Source: an uncultured Clostridium sp. (GTDB lineage: Bacteria; Bacillota; Clostridia; Clostridiales; Clostridiaceae). Taken from it: a stretch of 13,621 nt of DNA. This document shows, in pieces, positions 7,566-13,621 of the stretch (its first letter is position 1; every line of letters starts with the position of its first letter). Made by a program: the position numbers and the translations under genes. The notes beneath the pieces were generated by a model. That model saw only the letters and a list, made by a program, of their open reading frames with translations, searched no databases and was not told the origin of the DNA. The DNA is taken from NCBI GenBank assembly GCA_900540255.1, contig UQFE01000050.1:1-13621 (forward strand). Direction: 5' to 3'.

Positions 7566-7594
7566 ATTATATATAAAATTTTTTTCACTGTCTA
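7566..7594 (-). promoter_or_regulatory. SigA-type promoter of ctsR-clpC
   Basis: TAGACA (7589-7594) is separated by 17 bases from a perfect TATAAT (7566-7571) on the minus strand. Transcription should start at about 7559, inside the CtsR operator. It has the same hexamers and spacing as the nagR promoter. Confidence 0.8.
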
Positions 7595-7769
7595 TTACAT
7601 AAATTTAGTATTTTTATTTAAATTATTTAATTATTACTTATTTTTTATAAATTTCATTTAATTTATAACTTTCTCTATCATTTTAATAATAATTAAATTT
7701 TTAATACTTATATTTTATACATATTTATAAATTAAAATTTTTATATCCTTATATAAATAATTTATATGT
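7595..7769. other. AT-rich spacer between ferredoxin terminator and ctsR promoter
   Basis: Almost pure A/T sequence with no reading frame preceded by a ribosome binding site on either strand. I see no RNA gene, repeat or clear structure in it. Confidence 0.6.
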
Positions 7770-7804
7770 AAAAAAAGGGTCATCCTATTTGATGACCCTT
7801 TTGG
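7770..7804 (-). terminator. Rho-independent terminator of the ferredoxin gene
   Basis: AAAAGGGTCATC (minus strand, from 7802-7791) pairs with GATGACCCTTTT (7784-7773) around a 6-base loop, and a T run follows. The 12-bp stem is perfect. The A tract on the other side could also allow function in the opposite direction. Confidence 0.93.
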
Positions 7805-7809
7805 TTAAA

Positions 7810-7980
7810 TTAAGCTTCAGCTGGAGCTCCTACTGGACAAACATTTGCACAGTTTCCACAATCGATACAAGTATCTGCATCAATAATGAATTGAGTATCT
7901 CCTTGGCTTATAGCGTTAACTGGACATTCAGCTGCGCAAGCTCCACAGTTAACACATGAATCATTAATTGCATATGCCAT
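7810..7980 (-). CDS. fdx: 2[4Fe-4S] ferredoxin, clostridial type
   Basis: This small cytosolic electron carrier serves enzymes such as pyruvate:ferredoxin oxidoreductase and hydrogenase in clostridial fermentation. The 56-residue product starts MAYAINDSCVNCGACAAECP and has two classic CxxCxxCxxxCP motifs: Cys9, 12, 15, 19 and Cys38, 41, 44, 48. The two halves are internally symmetric and the length matches the clostridial family. The ATG at 7980 follows GGGGAGGTG, a near-perfect ribosome binding site. With its own terminator and AT-rich gaps on both sides, it appears monocistronic. Codons such as GCT, CCA and GGA, with few rare ones, suggest high expression. The upstream minus-strand sequence has a TATGATAAAAT-like -10 region near 8021-8031, but no good -35 box, so I give no separate promoter. 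Confidence 0.97.
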   Translation of the reverse strand: MAYAINDSCVNCGACAAECPVNAISQGDTQFIIDADTCIDCGNCANVCPVGAPAEA

Positions 7981-8169
7981 TAAAAACACCTCCCCAATAT
8001 TTTAATAACATAATTATTTTATCATACCTACTTTTTTTTTTAAAGCTAAAGTTAATTTTTTAACATATAAATACATTTTTGTATTAATTTTATAAATTTT
8101 AATAAATTTTAATAATTTTTTTTAAATCATTTATAAAAATACAGTGAATTAATTTATTAATTTTTATTT
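7981..8169. other. AT-rich spacer between ricT and ferredoxin
   Basis: This stretch holds the ribosome binding site and probable -10 region of the ferredoxin gene at its left end. The rest is A/T runs. No clear terminator for ricT is seen. Confidence 0.5.
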
Positions 8170-9075
8170 CTAATTTCCTTTAATTAAATCCTTAATTAAT
8201 TTTCTATCTTCTTCTGATTCAACTTCTAACTTTATATCATCATCATCAATAGAATCTTCATAATGTCCTTTTATAAGTTCAATATTATCAATTTTAAATT
8301 CTTCTAATACTTCTTCTTCTCCCTTTTTAAGTTTAACTTTAATGCTTTCCTTAACAATATTGTTTGAGAATACTTCCCCTGTACCCTCACTAGTTTTTAC
8401 TATTGAACCAACCTTAGGCATTCTCTTTCTTATATCTTCATAAGTACTTTGTTCATAATTTAAACAACACATAAGCCTTCCACAAATACCTGATATTTTA
8501 GTTGGATTTAGTGATAAATTTTGTTCCTTTGCCATCTTAATTGAAACAGATGCAAAATCTCCTAAAAAACTTGAACAACACATTGGTCTTCCACAAGGGC
8601 CAAGACCACCTAACATTTTTGCTTCATCTCTCACTCCAATTTGTCTAAGCTCTATACGAGTCTTAAATATTGTTGCTAAATCCTTAACTAAATCTCTAAA
8701 ATCAACTCTTCCATCGGCTGTAAAATAAAAAATAACCTTATTATTATCAAAGGTATATTCTACATCTATAAGTTTCATTGTTAATCCATGTTCTTGAATT
8801 TTCTTTAAACATATATCAAATGCATCTTTTTCCTTATCTTTGTTTTTAAAATGTTTTTCTATATCCTCATTAGTTGCTATTCTTAATACACTTTTAAGTG
8901 GTGAAACTATATCATTTTCATTTATTTCCTTTATTCCAATTACACATTCACCAAATTCAATTCCTCTAGCAGTTTCTACTACTACATATGTATCCTTTTG
9001 TATATTCATATCAGCTGGATCAAAATAATATATCTTACCAGCTTTTTTAAATCTTACACCTACAACCTTTATCAT
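8170..9075 (-). CDS. ricT: RicT (YaaT), PSP1-domain regulator of RNA processing and sporulation
   Basis: In Bacillus, RicT forms the Y-complex with RicA and RicF. The complex directs RNase Y processing and is needed for competence, biofilm and sporulation. The product is 301 residues, with a PSP1 C-terminal domain in the middle (VEYTFDNNKVIFYFTADGRVDFRDLVKDL, about 105-133). The iron-sulfur cysteines are in GPCGRPMCC (Cys161, 166, 167) and ICGRLMCCLNYEQ (Cys198, 203, 204). The ATG at 9075 is chosen because GGAGGG lies 6 bases before it. An in-frame ATG at 9126 would add 17 residues, overlap holB and lack a site. It starts 2 bases after the holB stop, so it is part of that operon. The acidic C-terminal tail (DSIDDDDIKLEVESEED) is a loose, charged extension. 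Confidence 0.95.
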   Translation of the reverse strand: MIKVVGVRFKKAGKIYYFDPADMNIQKDTYVVVETARGIEFGECVIGIKEINENDIVSPLKSVLRIATNEDIEKHFKNKDKEKDAFDICLKKIQEHGLTMKLIDVEYTFDNNKVIFYFTADGRVDFRDLVKDLATIFKTRIELRQIGVRDEAKMLGGLGPCGRPMCCSSFLGDFASVSIKMAKEQNLSLNPTKISGICGRLMCCLNYEQSTYEDIRKRMPKVGSIVKTSEGTGEVFSNNIVKESIKVKLKKGEEEVLEEFKIDNIELIKGHYEDSIDDDDIKLEVESEEDRKLIKDLIKGN

Positions 9076-9077
9076 AT

Positions 9078-10010
9078 TTAACCCTCCATGAAGCCTATTA
9101 ACATTACACGTAGCATCATTCCCCAACTAACATTACTTTTAATGTTTCTTCGAGCTTCTTCTATTGTCTTTATCATATTATTTAATTTTTTAAATGACAT
9201 TTCCTTAGTAAGTTCTTTTATATCTTCAAGTTTATCACTATTTATGATAAATTCCTCATTTTCAATTTCCTTGTTTATTAAAATATCTCTTATAAATAAT
9301 CCAAATATATTTAATACTTCTTCTTTATCATTTTTTAAATTGCTAAAACTTTCTTCTTGCTGCAATATAGCTTCTAAATCATTTTTATTTAAATTTTTAA
9401 TTAATATAACAATATTGTTTCTTAACTCTCTTAATTTATCATCATTAAAATACCTATCTATTCTACCTGGTACCCCTTCACTAAAAGCTATTGCTGATTT
9501 GATTTCATTTTCATCATAATTAAACTTCTTAATTTTTATATATTCATATAATTCACTTTTAGTTAATGGCTTTAATTTATAAATTTCACATCTAGATTTT
9601 ATTGTATCTAAAATCAATTCCAAACTTTCACATAATATTATTATGTAAACTCCTTTTGGAGGTTCTTCTATAGTTTTTAGTAATGCATTTTGTGCTTGAA
9701 TTGTAAGCTTATTCCCCTCATGAATAATAATTACCTTTTTATCTTTTTCAAATGGTTTTTTATATACTTCTTCTATTATATCTCTAACATCATCTACTCC
9801 AAATGATGATTTTTCACTTGAATAATTAATAATATCTACATATTCCCTATCTAAATCTCCATTTAAAATGAACTTAGCTAAAATATTAGCTAACTTACCC
9901 TTTCCAACTCCGTCTTCTCCTGCAATGAGGTGTGCATGAGAAAGAGTATTTTTTAAACATCTCTGTTTAAAATTATTAATTAAAGCTTCATGTCCTATAA
10001 AGTCCCTCAT
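9078..10010 (-). CDS. holB: DNA polymerase III delta' subunit
   Basis: Delta' is the stator of the clamp loader that places the beta clamp on DNA. The 310-residue protein has MRDFIGHEALINNF at the N-terminus, SHAHLIAGEDGVGKGKLA with a P-loop-like GEDGVGKGK (31-39), LTIQAQNALLKTIEEPPKG (102-120) and the SRC motif (139-141, TIKSRCEIYKLKPL), which supplies an arginine to the neighbouring ATPase. The four-cysteine zinc module that normally follows the P-loop helix is absent: residues 48-75 contain no Cys. The usual acidic Walker B position reads HEGN. The ATG at 10010 has GGAGGTG upstream. It sits 24 bases after darA and 2 bases before ricT, consistent with an operon. yaaR, which lies between yaaQ and holB in Bacillus, is missing. 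Confidence 0.94.
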   Translation of the reverse strand: MRDFIGHEALINNFKQRCLKNTLSHAHLIAGEDGVGKGKLANILAKFILNGDLDREYVDIINYSSEKSSFGVDDVRDIIEEVYKKPFEKDKKVIIIHEGNKLTIQAQNALLKTIEEPPKGVYIIILCESLELILDTIKSRCEIYKLKPLTKSELYEYIKIKKFNYDENEIKSAIAFSEGVPGRIDRYFNDDKLRELRNNIVILIKNLNKNDLEAILQQEESFSNLKNDKEEVLNIFGLFIRDILINKEIENEEFIINSDKLEDIKELTKEMSFKKLNNMIKTIEEARRNIKSNVSWGMMLRVMLIGFMEG

Positions 10011-10034
10011 ACAGCCACCTCCTAATCAACTTAA

Positions 10035-10370
10035 TTAAACTTTATAAAATTGATCTACATCTAAAACAAATATTGTAGCTCCACCAACTTCAACTTCAAT
10101 TGGATAAGGAACATACATTCCTGAATTTGTGCCAATTGTATTTGGTGTTGATGTAGGAACCATTTCTTTTCTTCTTTTACAAACATTTTCAATAACATTA
10201 ATAAGGTTTTTAACTTCCTTTTCTTCAACACCAATCATTAATGTAGTATTTCCTGATTTTAAAAACCCACCTGTAGTAGCTAATTTAGTTACTCTATAAT
10301 CTTTATCTGTTAATTCTTCAATTAAATCTATAGCATCATCATCTTGTACTATAGCTAAAACTAATTTCAT
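10035..10370 (-). CDS. darA: Cyclic-di-AMP receptor, PII-like (DarA/PstA)
   Basis: DarA (YaaQ, PstA) is a small trimeric PII-like protein that binds c-di-AMP and probably relays its level to a partner still poorly defined. The product is 111 residues from MKLVLAIVQDDDA, close to the usual ~109. The family hallmark TKLATTGGFLKSGNTTLMIGVE (about residues 28-49) forms the nucleotide-binding T-loop region, and the C-terminus keeps GGATIFVLDVDQF. The ATG at 10370 follows GGAGG by 8 bases. A second in-frame ATG at 10385 lies immediately before that site and adds MEVYG, so it is rejected. It is the first gene of a likely darA-holB-ricT operon, with a candidate promoter about 80 bases upstream. Confidence 0.96.
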   Translation of the reverse strand: MKLVLAIVQDDDAIDLIEELTDKDYRVTKLATTGGFLKSGNTTLMIGVEEKEVKNLINVIENVCKRRKEMVPTSTPNTIGTNSGMYVPYPIEVEVGGATIFVLDVDQFYKV

Positions 10371-10455
10371 ACCATATACCTCCATTCATTAATAAATTCT
10401 TCTTATATATTTTATCATAAATATATAAAAAGTTACTAAAACTTTATATTTAAAT

Positions 10456-10484
10456 AATATATTGTAATAAAAAAGGATTGTAAA
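10456..10484 (-). promoter_or_regulatory. Probable SigA promoter of darA-holB-ricT
   Basis: On the minus strand TTTACA (10479-10484) is followed after 17 bases by TATATT (10456-10461). It lies in the 167-base gap between tmk and darA, the only large gap within this cluster. AT-rich sequence makes chance matches common. Confidence 0.45.
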
Positions 10485-10537
10485 AAAATAAAATTATAAC
10501 TTAAAATAATTTGTTTTTTAAACAACCCAATCAAAAT

Positions 10538-11215
10538 CTATATATAATTTTTTACTTTTTCATAAATATCATTACTTATTTCTTCAATGCTTCTAAGTTT
10601 AGAATCCTTACAACATTTAATAACATCCCAATTATATTTTTCTGCAATATATAATGAATTATTATAAGAATTTATTAGATACTCTTTATTACTTTCATGA
10701 ATATCCTTTGTTTCTCCACCAGTAAACTTATTAGCTCTATTTTTCATAAGTTCTTGACTTACTTCTGGTTCTACATCTAAAAATATTATATGATCTGGTT
10801 TAGGTATTTGATAGATATTAAACTCTAAATCATATAACCATTCAATATACTTATCCTTTTCATCATCTTTTAATTTAGCTGCTTGATGTACCATATTAGA
10901 AGTAGTATATCTATCACTTATAATTATTCCACCATTGTTATAAAATTCACCCCATTTAGTTTTATAAGATGCATATCTATCGGCAGCATAAAAAGTTGAT
11001 GAAATATAGGGATTGACAGCACTAGGATTTTTTCCAAAATCACCATTCAAATACATTTTAACTAATGCTGATGAATCACTATCATAATCAGGAAATGTAA
11101 TTTTTAAACATTTCTTACCTTCTTGAATTAATCTTTCATATAATCTTTGTGATTGAGTTGCTTTTCCACTAGCATCTGAACCTGATTCAATAATTATTAA
11201 TTTTCCTTTACCCAT
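10538..11215 (-). CDS. tmk: Thymidylate kinase
   Basis: This enzyme phosphorylates dTMP to dTDP for DNA synthesis. The 225-residue product has the P-loop ESGSDASGKATQ (10-21), where many family members read EGIDGSGKTTQ. The SDASGKATQ form is, from memory, typical of a clostridial subgroup. Further motifs: TFYAADRYASYK (74-85), the DRYTTSN (101-107) substrate loop, LDVEPEVS (146-153) and the lid-like region NRANKF (159-164). The length is slightly above the ~210 usual. The ATG at 11215 has AAAGGA 8 bases upstream. It follows gin by 33 bases without a terminator, so SigF-dependent transcripts from gin probably run into tmk. No separate vegetative promoter is clear, yet the gene is needed in growing cells. 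Confidence 0.93.
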   Translation of the reverse strand: MGKGKLIIIESGSDASGKATQSQRLYERLIQEGKKCLKITFPDYDSDSSALVKMYLNGDFGKNPSAVNPYISSTFYAADRYASYKTKWGEFYNNGGIIISDRYTTSNMVHQAAKLKDDEKDKYIEWLYDLEFNIYQIPKPDHIIFLDVEPEVSQELMKNRANKFTGGETKDIHESNKEYLINSYNNSLYIAEKYNWDVIKCCKDSKLRSIEEISNDIYEKVKNYI

Positions 11216-11248
11216 CCTTACAATCCTTTCAAGTATCTTAAAGTTAAT

Positions 11249-11467
11249 TTATTTATTTTTTATAATTTTATCTGCTATAGAATTTTTAATTTTATTTTTT
11301 ATAATCTCATATTCATCACTACCAACGTCTATTAAATTCATTCTTTCAATACATTTATTACAAATAAAATTATTGATTATTTGAATTCCATCTCCAATAC
11401 ATTCATTCTCACATATTATACAATATTTTTTTGAATCTCTCCATATATCTTTATTACTAATCTCCAT
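11249..11467 (-). CDS. csfB: Gin (CsfB), anti-sigma-G factor
   Basis: Gin is a zinc-binding forespore protein. In Bacillus it binds and restrains SigG (and SigE) until engulfment. The 72-residue product has YCIICENEC (Cys16, Cys19, Cys23) and FICNKCIERM (Cys36, Cys39), followed by DVGSDEYEIIKNKIK. This matches the B. subtilis layout CVIC…FICLDC, then a DPDY…KKLK tail. The Cys-x2-Cys pairs are the zinc ligands. It sits upstream of tmk exactly as csfB stands near tmk in Bacillus. The ATG at 11467 follows AAAGGAGGG with 8 bases of spacing. The promoter at 11491-11520 is of SigF type, which fits forespore expression. Similar zinc ribbons occur elsewhere, but context plus promoter make this call firm. 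Confidence 0.9.
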   Translation of the reverse strand: MEISNKDIWRDSKKYCIICENECIGDGIQIINNFICNKCIERMNLIDVGSDEYEIIKNKIKNSIADKIIKNK

Positions 11468-11490
11468 AAATATATCCCTCCTTTTTTATT

Positions 11491-11520
11491 AAGTCTTGCC
11501 CTTGTATTTAATCTCTATAC
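11491..11520 (-). promoter_or_regulatory. SigF-type (forespore) promoter of gin
   Basis: The minus strand shows GTATA (11516-11520), a 15-base spacer, then GGCAAGACTT (11491-11500). The latter fits the SigF/SigG -10 consensus GGNRANANTW at all fixed positions. Transcription would start near 11484, just before the ribosome binding site. Confidence 0.8.
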
Positions 11521-11559
11521 CTAATTTCTTATTATTACTATAAATATTTTATTTAAATT

Positions 11560-11610
11560 TAATAAAAAAAATAAGCTAGCTATAAAAAATTAATATAACT
11601 ACCTTATTTT
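11560..11610 (-). terminator. Rho-independent terminator after the PH-like membrane protein gene
   Basis: The minus-strand arm 11594-11610 pairs with 11568-11584 over 17 positions (one G-G mismatch, one G-U), with a 9-base loop and then a T run. It ends transcription about 17 bases past the upstream gene and insulates gin from it. Confidence 0.8.
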
Positions 11611-11626
11611 ATCTATATTTATAATT

Positions 11627-12106
11627 TTAATTTACTGATTTAATGCGGGAAATTAAAGTATCACTTGGTTCAAAAACAAACCTATATACTTTTCCATTTT
11701 TTCTATATATACATAATAACTTTTTTTCATTATTAAATTTTCTAATATAATGTTTTACACATTTACATTTATTATACTCTTTTGGAGCATTATTTTTTTC
11801 TCCAATATAAAGTATATCTTTTATCTTAACGCTTTCAACATTTTCTTCATTTTTACTTTTTATTTTATTTATTATTAGTTTATCGGAAATTATACAATAT
11901 TTATAAGAAAGCTTACACTTGCTAGTTTGCTTACATACTACTATTAATGTTATTATAATAAGAAAAACTTCTGCACAATATTTAATTTCAATATTTTTCT
12001 CAAAATTAATTTTAAAAAATTGATATATATATAATGTAACAGTAATAGTTAATAACGAAACTATTATTGCAATTGTTTTTTTCCCTCGTTTAATTTCCTT
12101 ATGCAT
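11627..12106 (-). CDS. Two-TM membrane protein with PH-like domain, unknown function
   Basis: I do not recognise a named family. The 159-residue product begins MHKEIKRGKK, then two membrane segments (about 11-30 and 43-58) and a soluble part (64-157). That part looks like a bacterial PH domain: YKYCIISDKLIINKI, then VKIKDILYIG, then LLCIYRKNGKVYRFVFEPSDTLISRIKSV. It is Cys-rich (Cys44, 58, 64, 71, 114, 116, 132). The ATG at 12106 follows GGGGGA by 8 bases. A TTG at 12121 overlaps that site and is rejected. It has its own promoter and terminator, so it is probably monocistronic between gin and the divergent corA. The positive N-terminus suggests both ends face the cytoplasm. Confidence 0.8.
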   Translation of the reverse strand: MHKEIKRGKKTIAIIVSLLTITVTLYIYQFFKINFEKNIEIKYCAEVFLIIITLIVVCKQTSKCKLSYKYCIISDKLIINKIKSKNEENVESVKIKDILYIGEKNNAPKEYNKCKCVKHYIRKFNNEKKLLCIYRKNGKVYRFVFEPSDTLISRIKSVN

Positions 12107-12155
12107 AATTATATCCCCCAAATATTTCTATATTATTTTCTCTAACAATATTTTG

Positions 12156-12185
12156 ATTATACTAATTTTATATAAGAAAGTACAA
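12156..12185 (-). promoter_or_regulatory. Probable promoter of the PH-like membrane protein gene
   Basis: A perfect TATAAT lies at 12156-12161 (minus strand), 18 bases downstream of a weak TTGTAC (12180-12185). It is about 50 bases upstream of the start codon. Confidence 0.45.
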
Positions 12186-12282
12186 GCTTATATTTTCTTT
12201 TATATCTCTAGTTTATTGATTATTTAATTAATATATTAAAATATCTTATTTAATCTAACTGTTAATCAAAAATAATCATATT

Positions 12283-12312
12283 TTTAAAATCTAATACTTT
12301 TTATGATATAAT
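12283..12312 (+). promoter_or_regulatory. Extended -10 promoter of corA
   Basis: TGATATAAT (12304-12312) combines the TG extension with a perfect TATAAT at 12307-12312. The -35 box is weak (TTTAAA, 12283-12288). Transcription would start near 12319, leaving a leader of about 34 bases, too short for a magnesium-sensing riboswitch. The remaining 12186-12282 is A/T-rich with nothing notable. Confidence 0.6.
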
Positions 12313-12352
12313 CCTATTATAGAATTTATTATTTAATAGAGAGGTAACATTT

Positions 12353-13297
12353 ATGATTCAAATATACAAAAGCATAAGTGAAACAAATTCATCATTAAAG
12401 CAATTAGATTCAATTGAAAATGGTTGTTGGATTAATATTGTTGCACCATCAGAAGAAGAATTAATATTAATTTCTAAAAAAACTGGTGTTCCACTAAATT
12501 TCTTACGAGCTCCACTTGATGATGAAGAAACTTCTAGAATAGATGTTGAAGATGGGTTTACATTAGTAGTTGTAGATATTCCATTCACTGAAATGGAGGA
12601 TAATTCACTAACTTATGATACTTATCCCTTAGCTATAATTCATTCTGAAAAAGAAATTATCACTGTTTGTCTAAAAAATAGTAGAATACTGACAGATTTC
12701 ATAAATGGAAGAATTAAATCGTTTTTTTCATTTAAAAAATCTAGATTTATATTACAAATTTTAAATAGAATTTCTACTTATTATTTAATTTATCTTAGAC
12801 AAATAGATAAAAAAAGTGTAATGATTGAAAAAAGATTACATAAATCAATGAAAAATAGAGAATTAATTCAATTACATTCATTAGAAAAATCACTTGTTTA
12901 TTTCTCTACTTCATTAAAAGCTAATGAAGTAACTTTAGAAAAAATGCTTAAAATGGATATAATGCAAAAATACAAGGATGATCAAGACGTATTAGAGGAT
13001 GTAATTATCGAAAATAAACAAGCCATAGAAATGACTGATATATATAGTAACATTTTATCTAGTACAATGGATTTCTTTGCTTCTGTTATATCAAATAACC
13101 TTAATATAGTTATGAAGGTTCTTGCATCAGTTACCATATTAATGGCTATTCCAACTATTATTGGTGGAATTTTTGGAATGAATGTAGCTTTACCCCTTCA
13201 AGATAATCCACAAGGATTTATTATAATTATATTTCTTACAATTATTTTAACACTTATAACTGCATTTATTTTATATAAAAAAGATATGTTTAGTTAA
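12353..13297 (+). CDS. corA: CorA-family divalent cation transporter
   Basis: CorA proteins form pentameric channels carrying Mg2+ or Co2+ (some export Zn2+) across the membrane. The 314-residue product has a cytosolic alpha/beta domain (about 1-130), a long helical stalk (about 135-250), TM1 (about 252-273) ending in the GMN signature (275-277, IFGMNVALP), the periplasm-side acidic loop QDNPQG, TM2 (about 289-308) and the basic tail YKKDMFS. Length and two-TM layout match the family. The ATG at 12353 follows GAGAGG with 8 bases of spacing. It is the only full-size plus-strand gene and stands alone, with its own promoter and terminator. The ion carried cannot be told from the sequence. Confidence 0.95.
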   Translation: MIQIYKSISETNSSLKQLDSIENGCWINIVAPSEEELILISKKTGVPLNFLRAPLDDEETSRIDVEDGFTLVVVDIPFTEMEDNSLTYDTYPLAIIHSEKEIITVCLKNSRILTDFINGRIKSFFSFKKSRFILQILNRISTYYLIYLRQIDKKSVMIEKRLHKSMKNRELIQLHSLEKSLVYFSTSLKANEVTLEKMLKMDIMQKYKDDQDVLEDVIIENKQAIEMTDIYSNILSSTMDFFASVISNNLNIVMKVLASVTILMAIPTIIGGIFGMNVALPLQDNPQGFIIIIFLTIILTLITAFILYKKDMFS

Positions 13298-13321
13298 TTA
13301 TAAAGATTTAATTATAAAGAT
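13294..13321 (+). repeat. Tandem 14-bp duplication at the corA stop codon
   Basis: TTAATTATAAAGAT occurs twice back to back (13294-13307 and 13308-13321). The first copy contains the corA stop codon and the second enters the terminator stem. Confidence 0.9.
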
Positions 13322-13360
13322 ATCCACAATTAAATTTAATTTAATTGTGGATATCTTTAT
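13316..13360 (+). terminator. Terminator hairpin after corA
   Basis: The 20-base arm 13316-13335 (AAAGATATCCAC…) is perfectly complementary to 13339-13358 (…GTGGATATCTTT) with a 3-base loop. The T tail is poor (CTTTATTTATTA), but the stem is long and placed right after the stop codon. Its symmetry could let it stop transcription from either side. Confidence 0.75.
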
Positions 13361-13415
13361 TTATTATGTTAATAATTTTGTTAGTAATTTATTTCTTATA
13401 AAAATTAAAACCCAA

Positions 13416-13429
13416 GTAGATATATCTAC
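13416..13429. repeat. Perfect 14-bp palindrome GTAGATATATCTAC
   Basis: A perfect inverted repeat without loop, in the gap between the corA terminator and the tRNA terminator. It may be an operator-like site, but no promoter is seen close to it and the AT-rich composition weakens the case. The rest of 13361-13530 is A/T-rich without genes. Confidence 0.4.
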
Positions 13430-13530
13430 ATATACTCTGTAATATCAAATTTATAGTTCTAAATCTTAAAATTCATTTATATTACTAATTTTATTACTTC
13501 AAAAATTTTATATTTTCTTATATATAAATA

Positions 13531-13562
13531 AAAAAAACCTACAAGAAAACTTGTAGATTTTT
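13531..13562 (-). terminator. Rho-independent terminator of tRNA-Cys
   Basis: On the minus strand CTACAAG (13556-13550) pairs with CTTGTAG (13545-13539) around TTTT, followed by G and a T run (13537-13531). It begins a few bases after the CCA end of the tRNA. Confidence 0.88.
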
Positions 13563-13563
13563 T

Positions 13564-13621
13564 TGGAGGCGCCACCCAGATTTGAACTGGGGAATAAAGG
13601 TTTTGCAGACCTCTGCCTTAC
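13564..13621 (-). tRNA. tRNA-Cys (anticodon GCA), 5' end beyond right edge
   Basis: Read on the minus strand, the 58 visible bases contain the end of the D arm (GTAAGGCAGA), the anticodon stem-loop GAGGT-CTGCAAA-ACCTT with anticodon GCA, the T arm CCCAG-TTCAAAT-CTGGG, the acceptor 3' strand GGCGCC, the discriminator T and an encoded CCA. About 16 bases of the 5' end lie outside the window. A terminator follows at once, so this is the last or only tRNA of its transcript. Confidence 0.95.

Noticed and set aside
9076..9126. Upstream ATG at 9126 for ricT
   Set aside because: It would overlap holB, has no good ribosome binding site and adds 17 residues foreign to the family. The ATG at 9075 has GGAGGG.
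9088..9519. Plus-strand ORF antisense to holB, and similar ones at 1266-1514, 6129-6395 and 8840-9028
   Set aside because: All are mirror frames of well-identified genes, rich in Leu, Ile, Ser and Phe, without ribosome binding sites.
10505..10530. Terminator after tmk (TTGTTT/AAACAA hairpin)
   Set aside because: The stem is only 6 weak A/T-rich pairs and no clean T run follows, so it cannot be supported.
12313..12352. Magnesium riboswitch (ykoK or M-box) before corA
   Set aside because: The predicted leader is only about 34 bases and AT-rich, too short for such an element.
12358..12588. Minus-strand ORF antisense to corA
   Set aside because: It is a Ser-rich mirror frame of corA without a start signal.

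Overview
The window comes from a low-GC, spore-forming Firmicute, almost certainly Clostridium sensu stricto. The evidence is the very AT-rich DNA, a classic 56-residue 2[4Fe-4S] ferredoxin, strong GGAGG ribosome binding sites, a CtsR/ClpC pair, and a tmk-darA-holB-ricT block preceded by the sporulation anti-sigma factor gene gin (csfB). All protein genes are on the minus strand except corA and one unlisted 56-residue ORF.

Left edge (1-1195): the most striking part is an RNA-guided OMEGA element. An iscB gene (minus strand, start at 867) runs off the left edge after 289 residues. It shows the N-terminal PLMP segment, RuvC-I Asp, arginine-rich bridge helix, RuvC-II Glu and an HNH domain. Upstream of it lies about 325 bases of GC-richer, hairpin-rich DNA that fits an omega (HEARO) RNA. 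The 5' end of this RNA lies inside the radA reading frame. The predicted guide is therefore the last native radA codons, and the final ~17 residues and stop codon of RadA are supplied by the element.

1142-4188: radA, then a nagR-nagB operon. It has a DasR/NagR-type operator overlapping the -35 box, a 4-base overlap between the two genes, and a terminator after nagB. A small ORF with a strong ribosome binding site (4272-4442) diverges from nagR and converges on clpC across a long bidirectional terminator that contains an extra palindrome.

4535-7594: clpC and ctsR, with a near-perfect CtsR operator just downstream of a good SigA promoter. mcsA and mcsB, which usually lie between them, are absent, although ClpC keeps both phospho-arginine pocket glutamates.

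7770-9075: a monocistronic ferredoxin gene with its own terminator, then ricT (yaaT/PSP1). 9078-11520: holB, darA, tmk and gin. They follow the Bacillus csfB-tmk-yaaQ-holB-yaaT order on the minus strand, but without yaaR. gin has a textbook SigF-type promoter. 11560-12161: a two-TM protein with a PH-like cytoplasmic domain and its own terminator. 12307-13358: corA on the plus strand with an extended -10 promoter and a 20-bp terminator hairpin. The right edge holds the 3' part of a minus-strand tRNA-Cys(GCA) with its terminator.

Functionally the window joins proteostasis (ctsR/clpC), amino-sugar catabolism (nagR/nagB), DNA replication and repair (holB, tmk, radA), c-di-AMP signalling (darA), sporulation control (gin, ricT), metal transport (corA) and a mobile RNA-guided nuclease.
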